This document shows, one piece after another, positions 47,129-56,082 of a stretch of 64,000 nucleotides of DNA (positions within the stretch are counted from its first letter, which is position 1; every line of letters begins with the position of its first letter). Under the pieces are notes generated by a model. The model saw only the letters and a list, made by a program, of their open reading frames with translations. It was not told the DNA's origin and made no database searches. Origin of the DNA: Shouchella tritolerans. Its GTDB lineage: Bacteria > Bacillota > Bacilli > Bacillales > Bacillaceae_D. The position numbers were made by a program, and so were the translations under genes. Location of the stretch: the NCBI RefSeq assembly GCF_025770735.1, contig NZ_JAODPB010000009.1, positions 1 through 64,000 on the forward strand, given 5' to 3'.

Positions 47129-47550
47129 AAAACGCTTGTCAGCAAAAACGAGCGTTTGTTTGCAACTTCCTTTAAACTGAAATACGTTTGTTAGACGAGG
47201 CGTGCATGTGAGGGAAGATTAAATAGAACAGGCGTTCATGAACATATGAGTGAGACAAACGACGAAGTATGCGAGCGTTTGTCTACAACTTTCCTTCAGA
47301 CTGATAGAAAACGCTTGTCAGACGAGGAGTGCAGGCGAAGGAAGATGTGAATAGAACAGGTGTTCATGAACATATGAGTGAGACAAACGACGAAGTATGC
47401 GAGCGTTTGTCTACAACTTTCCTTCAGACTGATAGAAAACGCTTGTCAGACGAGGAGTGCAGGCGAAGGAAGATGTGAATAGAACAGGTGTTCATGAACA
47501 TATGAGTGAGTCAAACGACGAAGTATGCGAGCGTTTGTCTACAGTCTGAA
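47129..47550 (+). repeat. 128-bp tandem repeat array
   Basis: A unit starting ATGAGTGAGACAAACGACG recurs with a period of exactly 128 bases (unit starts 47246, 47374, 47502). The first two complete units are nearly or fully identical, the third is truncated, and a degenerate copy lies upstream (47129-47245). Each unit holds a stem AGACAAACG/CGTTTGTCT, a palindrome TGTTCATGAACA and a 34-codon ORF (47246-47350 and 47374-47478). Related single copies occur at 34.3 kb and, inverted, at 57.4 kb, with weaker traces at 33.2 and 41.05 kb. There are no variable spacers, so it is not a CRISPR. Function unknown. Confidence 0.88.
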
Positions 47551-47580
47551 CGGGCGGCAGAATTATTCTGCCGCCCGCTT
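47551..47580. terminator. Hairpin closing the repeat array, next to the permease stop
   Basis: CGGGCGGCAGAA (47551-47562) pairs perfectly with TTCTGCCGCCCG (47566-47577) around TTA. The stem is strong but T tracts are poor on both strands. Confidence 0.65.
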
Positions 47581-47581
47581 C

Positions 47582-48247
47582 TTATGTTTCAATATAACGA
47601 TTAAACCGTTTTTCTAAGTAGCGCTGCAAAAGAGACAGCAGTGAACAAATACCCCAATAGATCAAGGCGGCAACGATCAGAACGGTGAAATAATTAAATT
47701 CCCTGCCCCCGACGATCCGAGCCTGGTACATCAGCTCAGGCAAAGCAATGGTGGACGCGATCGACGTCATTTTAACTAGACCTAAAAAAATATTGCTGAG
47801 CGGTGGCAAAGCAATACGGACCGCCTGTGGCAAAATAATATGCTGCATCGCTTTTGCTTTCGACAATCCTAGGGAAGCAGCTGCTTCATGTTGTCCACGG
47901 TCAACAGCCGCCAAGGCGGAACGGTTCACTTCAGCGACGTACGCCGACGTATTAAGGCTGAAGCCTACAATAGCTGCAGCTACCGCGCTTAGCTGAAACC
48001 CAAATTCCGGCAAAGCGGCATACAGTAAAAACAATAAGAGCAAAATCGGCACGCCACGATTGAAAGAAATAAACAGCATACACGGTATGCGAACATAGGC
48101 TTGTTTTGACATACGTCCAAGCGCTAGTATAAACCCGAACACGAGTGCAATGGCCATGCTAATCACAGCAACAAAAAGCGTATATTGCAAGCCTTTTAAA
48201 ATAAAGGGAAAGGATTCAATCGCAAGGTTTAGGTCAAATGAACGCAT
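47582..48247 (-). CDS. Amino-acid ABC transporter permease
   Basis: A 221-residue permease of the polar-amino-acid (HisMQ/GlnP) family, with about five membrane helices and the EAA loop HEAAASLGLSKAKAMQHIILPQAVRIALPP (in part, about 120-148) that contacts the ATPase. It lies 11 bases downstream of the binding-protein gene. No ATPase gene adjoins, as in the yckA-yckB pair of B. subtilis, so it must share an ATPase encoded elsewhere. The substrate is probably a polar or sulphur amino acid, but the specificity is not readable from sequence. Confidence 0.88.
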   Translation of the reverse strand: MRSFDLNLAIESFPFILKGLQYTLFVAVISMAIALVFGFILALGRMSKQAYVRIPCMLFISFNRGVPILLLLFLLYAALPEFGFQLSAVAAAIVGFSLNTSAYVAEVNRSALAAVDRGQHEAAASLGLSKAKAMQHIILPQAVRIALPPLSNIFLGLVKMTSIASTIALPELMYQARIVGGREFNYFTVLIVAALIYWGICSLLSLLQRYLEKRFNRYIET

Positions 48248-48258
48248 CTGCCAACACC

Positions 48259-49098
48259 CTATTGAAATTCAATATCATCAGGCAACGTTGTAACATCCTG
48301 GCCGTTAAAAAACTGTTTGGATAACTCACTGGCAGTGCCATCAGCGAGGAGCTGTTCAAGCGCTTCGTCGACTGCTTCTTTCAGACGGGGCTCTCCTTTT
48401 GCCATCATAAATGCTTGTTCACTAGGGTCGTAAAAGAGCGATGGGTGGACAACGACGTCTATTTCCGGCATCGCCTCAACTGTAATAGACTGCAAATAAA
48501 AATCATTTAAAATCACATCCCCTTGCCCTGTTTCGACTGCACGTAAATAAACATCATTTGTAACATTGTCAAAGAACAAAGGCTCTGCACCATACGATTC
48601 CGCTTTTTGCATATACGTTGTTGTTGGCGCGCCTAGAGCAATTTTGCCATCTAGGTCTTCCAATGTTTCGATGCCAGATAAATCATCAGCACGTACAATC
48701 GCGCTTCCATAAGAAAATTTATATGGCAATGAGAAATCAAAGTTTTTTTGCCGTTCCTCGGTAATGGCCAAACTGTTGGCGGCAAGGTGAACACGCCCGC
48801 TGTTTAGCGCTTGCGTCATCGTTTCCACGCCGATTTCTTCAAATGTTACATCGACATCGAGAAGGTCAGCTACTTCTTTAACGAGTTCGACTTCAAACCC
48901 CGTCAGTTCATTATCATCATCATGATAGGAAGTCGGAAACAAAGTCCCTGCAGTGGCAACGACGATCGTCCCCTTTTCTTCGATCGCATGCCATGCTTGG
49001 TTCTCGTCGCTCGCGTTTTCTTCAGCTGGTTCTTCTCCTTGGCAAGCGCTAAGCAAGCCAGCAGCAAGCCCAATGTAAGTAAACAGTTGCTTGTTCAT
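48259..49098 (-). CDS. Amino-acid ABC transporter substrate-binding lipoprotein
   Basis: A 279-residue lipoprotein: signal peptide with lipobox LLSAC (Cys19), an acidic linker, then a family-3 solute-binding fold (GTLFPTSYHDDDNELTGFEVEL, AANSLAITEERQKNFDFSLPY, ALGAPTTTYMQKAESYGAEP). It delivers an amino acid to the permease encoded just downstream. AGGAGGAATG lies before the ATG. It is divergent from the mannitol operon. Confidence 0.9.
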   Translation of the reverse strand: MNKQLFTYIGLAAGLLSACQGEEPAEENASDENQAWHAIEEKGTIVVATAGTLFPTSYHDDDNELTGFEVELVKEVADLLDVDVTFEEIGVETMTQALNSGRVHLAANSLAITEERQKNFDFSLPYKFSYGSAIVRADDLSGIETLEDLDGKIALGAPTTTYMQKAESYGAEPLFFDNVTNDVYLRAVETGQGDVILNDFYLQSITVEAMPEIDVVVHPSLFYDPSEQAFMMAKGEPRLKEAVDEALEQLLADGTASELSKQFFNGQDVTTLPDDIEFQ

Positions 49099-49198
49099 CT
49101 ATCATTCCTCCTGAAAGTATACGTCCTTTGTTAGTATGGGGATAAACGGACGAACAATCAAGAAACTTGTTTCTTCCATTATAAATAAGTCCAACAAA

Positions 49199-49217
49199 TA
49201 TAATCTTGTCGCGACAA
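49199..49217 (+). promoter_or_regulatory. Possible mtl promoter and operator
   Basis: TATAAT (49199-49204) lacks a good -35 at the right distance, as expected for an activator-dependent promoter. Directly after it lies the 12-bp palindrome TTGTCGCGACAA (49206-49217), which could bind MtlR or a repressor. It only partly resembles known MtlR half-sites (TTGnCA). Confidence 0.35.
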
Positions 49218-49333
49218 AAACGACGAAATTGCATTTTTCTTTTATTGAAGGAGATGCTAAAGGCAATTAAGATGAAGCTCGAGAGATAGAACTCATCCAT
49301 TTTTATGATTATCATTCTAAAGGAGGAAATAGA

Positions 49334-51040
49334 ATGGCTGAAAAAGGGAGCATCCGTTCTCGAGTACAAAAATTTGGCAGTAATTTAAGTAGTATGATTA
49401 TGCCAAATATCGGGGCTTTCATTGCATGGGGCTTGCTTACAGCAATTGCCGTACCGTCTGGCATTGAGTTGTTCCAAAACTTTGTTGACCCGATGATCAC
49501 CTATTTGTTGCCCCTGTTAATTGCTTTTACCGGCGGGCGTCTCGTCCATGATTTTAGGGGCGGCGTTGTTGGCGCCACCGCAGCGATGGGTGTCATCGTT
49601 GCAGCTGATATGCCAATGTTTATCGGGGCAATGATTATGGGGCCTCTTGGTGGATATGTCATTAAAAAGTTTGACCAGGTGGTGGAAGGGAAAATCAAGC
49701 AAGGTTTTGAAATGCTTGTCAATAACTTTTCTGCCGGTATTCTTGGTGCAGCTTTAGCTTTATTTGGCTCTTTAGCGATTGGGCCCCTCGTCGCTGCCTT
49801 TACCCAAGTATTAGAAACTGGCGTTGACGCCATGATTAGCTGGGGCGTCTTGCCGCTCGTTTCGATTTTTATTGAACCAGCAAAAATTTTGTTTTTAAAT
49901 AATGCGATTAACCACGGCGTCATTGGCCCAATTGCTGCTGGTCAAGTCGCTGAGTACGGCAAGTCCATCCTTTACTTGCTTGAAGCCAACCCTGGCCCAG
50001 GGATGGGCATCCTTCTCGCTTATATGATTTTTGGAAAAGGTGCGTCTCGTGCCTCGTCGTATGGAGCAGGGATTATCCATTTCTTTGGCGGCATCCACGA
50101 AATTTATTTCCCATATGTGTTGATGAAGCCATTGTTGATCGTAGCAGCCATTCTTGGCGGAGCAGGTGGTATTTTCACTTTGTCGCTGTTTAATGCTGGA
50201 TTGGTGAGCGTCCCGTCTCCTGGAAGCATTATCTCCATTTTATTGCTTACAGCGTCAGATAGTTATGTGGGCGTCATTCTAAGCGTTCTTGTCGCAACGG
50301 CGATTTCGTTTGCTGTCGCATCCATGATTCTCAAATTTGACCGCAAGGGCGAGGAAGAGAATTTAGAGAAAGCACAAGGGAAAATCCAAGAAATGAAGGG
50401 GAAAACGACCGCTGCAGCCGAACCAAAAGCGACAGCAGAGGTCGACTATGGAAAGGTATCATCGATTATTTTTGCTTGTGACGCAGGAATGGGATCAAGT
50501 GCGATGGGCGCTTCAATTATGAAAGACCGCGTCAAAAAAGCAGGACTTGAAGGCATCTCGGTGGCCAATACAGCCATCAGCAACATACCAGATAGCGCAG
50601 ATCTGATCATTACACACAAAGATTTAACAGAGCGTGCCAAACAAAAACAACCGAATGCGCTTCATGTATCGGTCGACAATTTTATGAACAGCCCTCGCTA
50701 CCAAGAAATCATTGAGAAGCTGCAAGCGGCTCACACACAAGAGGAACAACAGCCTACAGACAAGCCGATCGAAAAAATTGTGTTTGCTTGCGATGCTGGT
50801 ATGGGTTCTAGCGCAATGGGCGCTTCATTATTAAAAGACAAGTTTAAAAAAGCGGGCATTACGGGTATCCATGTATCGAATACGGCCATTAGCAACATTC
50901 CAGCAGACGCCGATCTTGTCGTTACTCATAAAGACTTAACAGAACGAGCGAAACAAAAACAGCCTGATGCTGAACATCTATCCGTAGAGAATTTCTTAAG
51001 CAGTCCCCGCTATGACGAGCTTGTGGAACGTCTAAAATAA
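49334..51040 (+). CDS. mtlA: Mannitol PTS permease EIIC with two tandem IIB domains
   Basis: A 568-residue mannitol transporter. The IIC membrane part spans residues 1-335 (IKQGFEMLVNNFSAG, GGIHEIYFPYVLMKP). Then come two IIB domains in series: 374-466 with Cys382 and 478-568 with Cys486, each in CDAGMGSSAMGAS and each ending in HKDLTERAKQKQP followed by SPRY. The two copies are alike over their whole length. Usual Bacillus MtlA has one IIB, so this is an internal duplication (IIC-IIB-IIB). The linker between copies is Glu/Gln-rich. A separate IIA is encoded by mtlF. AAAGGAGGAAA precedes the ATG. Confidence 0.92.
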   Translation: MAEKGSIRSRVQKFGSNLSSMIMPNIGAFIAWGLLTAIAVPSGIELFQNFVDPMITYLLPLLIAFTGGRLVHDFRGGVVGATAAMGVIVAADMPMFIGAMIMGPLGGYVIKKFDQVVEGKIKQGFEMLVNNFSAGILGAALALFGSLAIGPLVAAFTQVLETGVDAMISWGVLPLVSIFIEPAKILFLNNAINHGVIGPIAAGQVAEYGKSILYLLEANPGPGMGILLAYMIFGKGASRASSYGAGIIHFFGGIHEIYFPYVLMKPLLIVAAILGGAGGIFTLSLFNAGLVSVPSPGSIISILLLTASDSYVGVILSVLVATAISFAVASMILKFDRKGEEENLEKAQGKIQEMKGKTTAAAEPKATAEVDYGKVSSIIFACDAGMGSSAMGASIMKDRVKKAGLEGISVANTAISNIPDSADLIITHKDLTERAKQKQPNALHVSVDNFMNSPRYQEIIEKLQAAHTQEEQQPTDKPIEKIVFACDAGMGSSAMGASLLKDKFKKAGITGIHVSNTAISNIPADADLVVTHKDLTERAKQKQPDAEHLSVENFLSSPRYDELVERLK

Positions 51041-51044
51041 ATCG

Positions 51045-51070
51045 ACATCCCCTTATAGGGGATGTTGTCT
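51045..51070 (+). terminator. Intercistronic hairpin between mtlA and mtlR
   Basis: ACATCCCC (51045-51052) pairs with GGGGATGT (51058-51065), followed by TGTCTGTTT. It is probably a partial terminator lowering mtlR/F/D expression relative to mtlA. Confidence 0.6.
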
Positions 51071-51099
51071 GTTTATTTAATAGGGAAGGGGGGATGAGT

Positions 51100-53166
51100 G
51101 TGCATATGACGGCAAGAGAACGCGTCTTGCTTCAGGCTTTGCTTGCCAACGAGCAGGGATTGACATTACAAGAGCTAGCTGATGTGGCCTCTGTCAGCGT
51201 ACGGACGATACAACGAGACTTGCCAAGTTTGGCGAAAGTGGCCGCGCATTATCAACTCTCGTTAAACAGAGGTCATTTTCTTGTATTAGAAGGGGCGTCT
51301 AAGTATAAGCTAGCGTTAAAGGAGAAGCTGCAAACGATCGATGCTGCTGACTTCACCAGCGATGAACGTGTAGGGCTACTGTTGGCACTGCTTCTAGACG
51401 CCAATGAACCAGTTAAGCTGTTCGCTCTTGCAAAAGAGTTGAACGTCACGCCTGCCACTGTTGGCAGTGACTTGACAAAGGCGGCCGAATGGCTTGAACA
51501 GTTTGGCATTAAATTGATCCGTAAACGGGGCTACGGCATTGCCGTAAAAGGCACCGAAACGAATATTCGCCAAGCGATGTCGGCAATCTTAGCTGAAAAC
51601 CTCACGGAGGAAGCGTTTTATGAAGCCGTCTATTCGGGGCAAATGCAAAATGAAGTCGCTAGCCGTCTTTTGCATTTTGTTGACTTAGATACAATCCGCC
51701 TTGTCCAGTCAACGATACAACGTGTGAAAGAAAAGCATTTTGATGACATGGCTGACCAATCATTTATTGCTCTTGTCGTCCATGCCACATTAGCGATTGA
51801 ACGAATTAAGCAAGGCGAACAAATTAGAATGGACGCAGGCCAGCTTGAAGCATTGCATAAAGAAGACAGCCTGCCGATTGCACAGGAGTTGGCCGAGGCG
51901 CTTGCGCGAACGTTCCAAATAACAATTCCTGAGGCAGAGATTGGCTATTTAGTGATGCACTTGCGTGGGGCGCGGATTGGGCATATACAGAGAGAGCCGT
52001 TTGAGCAATCCAATGCAGAATTGGCAGGCAGATTAAAGCAGTTTATCGCCGGAATGGAACAGGAATTGTCTGTCTCTTTAGCCGAACCGTCCTTATTCCA
52101 AGGATTGCTCGCCCATCTTAAACCTGCTCTCTACCGGGTGAGACAAGGCATGAAAATCCATAATCCGCTGCTGGAAAAAGTAAAGGCCGATTATGCTGCT
52201 CTTTTTTCCGTGACAGCTAAACAAGCAAGTGAGGCGTTTGCGCCCCTTAAGCTGCCTGAAGAAGAAATTGGTTTTTTAACGCTTCATTTTGGGGCTGCAC
52301 TTGAGCGGCGCAAACGATCCGTGTCTTTATCGGCATTGGTTGTATGTTCAAGTGGAATTGGTTCGGCCAAAATGTTGGCGAGCCGTATTAGACAAGAATT
52401 TCCCGAAATTTCCTCTATTACAAACGCCTCTTTGTTTGATTTGGACAAATATGACCCTGCCAGCTTTGATTTGTTCATTTCAACCGTCAAGGTGGAGACG
52501 AATAACAGGCAAGCGCTCCGTGTCAGCCCGATGTTAACTACTGACGAGGCCAGTTTAATTAAAGCAAATATCGATGAGCTTTTAAATGAGCAAACGATCA
52601 CGGCAGCGCCGACTGTCCGAACAAACGTGGAAGAAAAGCGTTCATTTGCAGACATTAAACGGATGGCATCCTTTATCGAATCTTTTTTACAGTCGGTTCG
52701 CCTTGTCCCTGTGGATGAACTCCTTGCAGGCATTCGTGCTTGTTGCGCTATTCTTGAGGAAGAAGGGGCATTATCCGGGGCAAAACAAGTTTATGATGCG
52801 CTGCTTGCAAGGGAACGACTAGGTGGGATTGGCATTCCTGGTACAGGGTTGGCCTTGTTCCATACTCGTTTAAACGAAATAAAGCGGCCGACGTTTGTTT
52901 TTTTGGATCTAAAAACGGAAGCGCAAGTTGCTTCAATGGCAGATGGCAATGAAAGGATTAAACGGGCGATTCTCATGCTTGCTCCTGAACCTTTGGAAGA
53001 ACAGGAGCTTGCGTTTATGAGTTTTGTTAGCATTTTGCTGATTGGCTCAGATGACGAAACGGCACTTTTCTATCAAGGAAGAGAGCGCGAGATTATACAG
53101 TTTCTTGAAGAAAAGTGCCGCGAGTTTATGATATCGTATATAAATGAAGGAGTGGACCAATCATGA
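51100..53166 (+). CDS. mtlR: Mannitol operon activator MtlR
   Basis: A 688-residue PTS-controlled activator. Two N-terminal HTH regions (about 5-65 and 85-150) are followed by PRD1 (His228, His287), PRD2 (His339, His396), an EIIB-like domain (Cys416 in VVCSSGIGSAKM) and an EIIA-like domain (His588 in LALFHTRLNEIKRP). All six phospho-sites known from B. subtilis MtlR are present at matching places. Family knowledge: HPr phosphorylates PRD2 to activate and mannitol EII components dephosphorylate the EIIB/EIIA-like parts. I use the GTG at 51100 (6 bases after AAGGGG) because homologues start at that point. It overlaps mtlF by 4 bases. Confidence 0.92.
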   Translation: MHMTARERVLLQALLANEQGLTLQELADVASVSVRTIQRDLPSLAKVAAHYQLSLNRGHFLVLEGASKYKLALKEKLQTIDAADFTSDERVGLLLALLLDANEPVKLFALAKELNVTPATVGSDLTKAAEWLEQFGIKLIRKRGYGIAVKGTETNIRQAMSAILAENLTEEAFYEAVYSGQMQNEVASRLLHFVDLDTIRLVQSTIQRVKEKHFDDMADQSFIALVVHATLAIERIKQGEQIRMDAGQLEALHKEDSLPIAQELAEALARTFQITIPEAEIGYLVMHLRGARIGHIQREPFEQSNAELAGRLKQFIAGMEQELSVSLAEPSLFQGLLAHLKPALYRVRQGMKIHNPLLEKVKADYAALFSVTAKQASEAFAPLKLPEEEIGFLTLHFGAALERRKRSVSLSALVVCSSGIGSAKMLASRIRQEFPEISSITNASLFDLDKYDPASFDLFISTVKVETNNRQALRVSPMLTTDEASLIKANIDELLNEQTITAAPTVRTNVEEKRSFADIKRMASFIESFLQSVRLVPVDELLAGIRACCAILEEEGALSGAKQVYDALLARERLGGIGIPGTGLALFHTRLNEIKRPTFVFLDLKTEAQVASMADGNERIKRAILMLAPEPLEEQELAFMSFVSILLIGSDDETALFYQGREREIIQFLEEKCREFMISYINEGVDQS

Positions 53167-53594
53167 GCATTTTAAAAGCAGAGAACATTAAAATTGGCGC
53201 GAGCGTGGCCTCGAAAGAAGAAGCGATTAAACTTGCCGGACAAGTGCTGGCTGACCAAGGCTATGTGAATGAACAGTACATTGACAAAATGTTTGCCCGG
53301 GAAGAATTGACGTCTACTTATATGGGGAACTTGCTTGCCATTCCTCATGGGACAGAGGATGCCCGAGAGGATGTTAAACAGTCGGGCTTATCGATTTTAC
53401 TGCTTGATGATGAAATTGACTGGGACGGTAACCCTGTACAGCTTGTCATCGGCATTGCCGGCAAAGGAGATGAGCATTTAGAGATACTCTCCAAAATAGC
53501 GATCGCTTGCTCAGAAGAGGACAATGTTAGAGCACTTCTCCAAGTGAAAACAGCCGACGACGTACTTGACTTTTTTTCAGGAGTAACGGAATGA
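53163..53594 (+). CDS. mtlF: Mannitol PTS IIA component
   Basis: A 143-residue EIIA of the mannitol/fructose class. Active His62 lies in NLLAIPHGTEDARE. It passes phosphate from HPr to the IIB domain(s) of MtlA. The gene overlaps mtlR (ATGA) at its start and mtlD at its end, so mtlR-mtlF-mtlD are translationally coupled. Confidence 0.94.
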   Translation: MSILKAENIKIGASVASKEEAIKLAGQVLADQGYVNEQYIDKMFAREELTSTYMGNLLAIPHGTEDAREDVKQSGLSILLLDDEIDWDGNPVQLVIGIAGKGDEHLEILSKIAIACSEEDNVRALLQVKTADDVLDFFSGVTE

Positions 53595-54718
53595 TGAAGG
53601 CTGTTCATTTTGGCGCAGGCAATATCGGCCGTGGTTTTATTGGCGCCTTACTGGTCGATGCAGGTTATGAAGTGACATTTGTTGATGTAAACGAGGAGAT
53701 CATAGACGCCCTTAACGAGCGAAATGAGTACGAAGTAACGATTGCGGGCGAAAGAAAAGAGACAGAGACGGTTACAAATGTGCGCGGAATTAACAGCAAA
53801 ACAAATGAAAAGGAAGCGATTGACGCAATTGTCGAAGCGGAAATCGTTACAACTGCAGTAGGGCCGACTGTTTTGCCCTATATTGCTAAGACGATCGCAC
53901 AAGGGTTAAAGCAACGGACTGCAGGTAAGCCAGTCAACATTATTGCTTGTGAAAATGCAATCCGGGCGACTTCTCAGTTGAAGAAAGACGTTTTGTCCTA
54001 TCTTTCTGAAGAAGAAACGACAGCATTGTTGGAGGATGCTGGCTTCGCCGACGCTGCCGTCGATCGGATTGTGCCGAATGTCCAATCAGATGATATCCTT
54101 CATGTTACAGTAGAACCTTTTTTTGAGTGGGTCGTCGAAAAGCCTGCTCTGAAAGGAGATGCTGTACAGCTTGGCAAAGCAGTGCTTGTTGATGACCTAG
54201 CTCCATACATTGAGCGCAAGTTATTCACAGTTAACACTGGGCACGCCGTTGCCGCTTATGTTGGCTATCGCAAAGGAAAGAAAACAATTAAAGAGGCTTT
54301 GGCAGATGATTATATTAAACACCGTGTCCGCGGTGCTCTTAATGAGACGAAAGCGATGCTTGTAGAGGAATACCAGTTTGATGCCGAAGCCCATGAAGAT
54401 TATATCGACAAAATTCTTCTCCGTTTTCAAAATCCTCATCTTGAAGACTTGGTTGAACGAGTTGGCCGCGGCCCTATCCGTAAGCTTGGACCAGCAGATC
54501 GACTCGTTAAACCTGCGAAGTATTTAGCCGAAAAAGGGCTTCATCCTGAGTCTTTGGCAGAAACGATTTTCGATGCCCTTCACTTTTATGCGGAAGGGGA
54601 CCCAGAAAGCGAGCAGCTGCGAGCTCTTGTCGATGAAAAAGGGTATGTGGACGCGTTCTGTGAAATTTCTAAATTAGAAAAAGACCACCCGCTTGTTGAA
54701 ATCGTCGCTAAAGAGTAG
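53591..54718 (+). CDS. mtlD: Mannitol-1-phosphate 5-dehydrogenase
   Basis: A 375-residue NAD-dependent enzyme oxidising mannitol-1-P to fructose-6-P. The nucleotide motif HFGAGNIGRGFIG (6-18) opens the protein, and the catalytic NTGHAVAAYVGYRKGKKTI segment lies near residue 215. Two adjacent ATGs (53591 and 53594) are possible; the first overlaps the mtlF stop. It is the last gene of the operon, with a terminator about 40 bases on. Confidence 0.96.
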   Translation: MMKAVHFGAGNIGRGFIGALLVDAGYEVTFVDVNEEIIDALNERNEYEVTIAGERKETETVTNVRGINSKTNEKEAIDAIVEAEIVTTAVGPTVLPYIAKTIAQGLKQRTAGKPVNIIACENAIRATSQLKKDVLSYLSEEETTALLEDAGFADAAVDRIVPNVQSDDILHVTVEPFFEWVVEKPALKGDAVQLGKAVLVDDLAPYIERKLFTVNTGHAVAAYVGYRKGKKTIKEALADDYIKHRVRGALNETKAMLVEEYQFDAEAHEDYIDKILLRFQNPHLEDLVERVGRGPIRKLGPADRLVKPAKYLAEKGLHPESLAETIFDALHFYAEGDPESEQLRALVDEKGYVDAFCEISKLEKDHPLVEIVAKE

Positions 54719-54758
54719 ATGGCTTTGGCAAAGACATAGCAGGGAACGTAAAAATGAA

Positions 54759-54796
54759 AAGAAGCCAGCTAGGCGTTTCGCCGAAACTGGCTTCTT
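54759..54796. terminator. Bidirectional terminator between mtlD and yumC
   Basis: AAGAAGCCAG (54759-54768) pairs with CTGGCTTCTT (54787-54796), with an inner GGCG/CGCC stem. Confidence 0.8.
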
Positions 54797-54803
54797 GTAT
54801 GTT

Positions 54804-55796
54804 TTAAAACAGGCTTGTTGAATGTCCAGGGAATGCGCGAGCCGTCGGGTCAATATATACTTTCGCATTGTTGACAGCGGTAGGTGCTTCGCCAAAACCG
54901 GTGGCAATCAATTTGATTTTGCCGTCATACGTACTGACGTCGCCAGCGGCATAAACGCCAGGAATGTTTGTCTCCATTTTGGTGTTTACTGGAATCGCAT
55001 TTTTGCGGATTTCCAGTCCCCACTCTTTAATAGGACCTAGCGTTGACACGAAGCCAAAGTTTACGATGACGTCATCGACGGCAATCGTTTCTGTCTGATC
55101 TCCTTTGACTTCTGAAAATGTTACCGCAGTTACACCGTTTTCGTCGCCCTGCAACTCTGCCGTTTCATAGGGCGTCAAAATTCGTACAGACGACTTTTTT
55201 AGCAAATCGACGCTGTGCTCATGGGCGCGGAACGCGTCACGGCGATGGACGAGCGTGACTTCTTTGGCAATTGGCTCAAGCATGAGCGCCCAGTCAACGG
55301 CTGAATCGCCGCCGCCGATAACGACAACACGTTTGCCGGTGAAAGCACTTAAGTCGCGAATAAAATAATGAATGTTTTTGTCTTCATAGAAGTCCGCTTT
55401 TTCGACTTGGAGCTTACGCGGGGCGAATGCGCCAGCTCCGGCCGTAATCAACACCGCTTTTGTATAATGGATATTGGCATCAGTGGTCAATACAAACGTT
55501 TCATCTTCTTGCTTTTCAAGCGTTTGCACTGCTTCTTCTAAAACAATTTCTGGCTGAAACTGTTGCGCTTGGGCAGTCAGTTGGTCAACCAAGTCCTGCG
55601 CTTTCACTTTTGGAAATCCAGCAACATCGTAAATGTATTTATCAGGATAAAGGGCTGAAAGCTGTCCGCCAAGTTGAGGCATGCTTTCAATCACTTTTAC
55701 TTTCATTTTGCGCATTCCCGCATAAAAGGCAGCAAATAATCCAGCAGGACCGCCGCCGATAATGGTTAGATCAAACATGTCTTTCTGCTCTTGCAA
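54804..55796 (-). CDS. yumC: Ferredoxin/flavodoxin-NADP reductase YumC
   Basis: A thioredoxin-reductase-like flavoprotein of about 330 residues lacking the CxxC disulphide. It has FAD motif [19 protein letters not shown] motif [15 protein letters not shown] with the following HRRD, and the C-terminal [18 protein letters not shown] segment that covers the flavin in this family. It transfers electrons between NADPH and ferredoxin or flavodoxin. The start is uncertain: the TTG at 55796 matches the B. subtilis N-terminus but is only 2 bases after GGAGG. The next ATG is at 55778, and the frame is open to 55841. Confidence 0.93.
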   Translation of the reverse strand: MQEQKDMFDLTIIGGGPAGLFAAFYAGMRKMKVKVIESMPQLGGQLSALYPDKYIYDVAGFPKVKAQDLVDQLTAQAQQFQPEIVLEEAVQTLEKQEDETFVLTTDANIHYTKAVLITAGAGAFAPRKLQVEKADFYEDKNIHYFIRDLSAFTGKRVVVIGGGDSAVDWALMLEPIAKEVTLVHRRDAFRAHEHSVDLLKKSSVRILTPYETAELQGDENGVTAVTFSEVKGDQTETIAVDDVIVNFGFVSTLGPIKEWGLEIRKNAIPVNTKMETNIPGVYAAGDVSTYDGKIKLIATGFGEAPTAVNNAKVYIDPTARAFPGHSTSLF

Positions 55797-56034
55797 AACC
55801 TCCACCCCCAAATGAAAATGAAATCCTTTCTCATTATACATGCACTTTCAGGCAAATACAAAGGACAGGTCTGTTTTTCCTTGCTCACATCCGTTTTCGC
55901 CGATGAAAGAAAAGGGAGCAGAAATAGCGGCTACTTTTTTTTATAGGGGAGTTGAAATTTGAACAAAAAACGAATATGATTAAAGTGTTAGAGATTGTGG
56001 CGAATTATTGAAAATGGGGATTCTCTGAAAGAGA

Positions 56035-56052
56035 AAGTGAAATGAATCACAA
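56035..56052 (+). promoter_or_regulatory. Putative Rex operator upstream of yumB
   Basis: AAGTGAAATGAATCACAA matches the Rex consensus TTGTGAA-N4-TTCACAA at 12 of 14 fixed positions when read on the minus strand. It lies about 30 bases before the yumB start. A redox-sensing repressor here would induce the dehydrogenase when NADH is high. Motif match by eye only. Confidence 0.5.
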
Positions 56053-56082
56053 ACACAAAAATATTTAACGAAAGCGGAAGTG

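Noticed and set aside
47129-47550. CRISPR array as an explanation for the regular repeat
   Set aside because: Units are contiguous 128-base copies with no variable spacers and no cas genes nearby.
49303-49317. Fur-like sequence ATGATTATCATT just before mtlA
   Set aside because: Only one half matches the 7-1-7 operator well, and iron control of mannitol uptake is unexpected.
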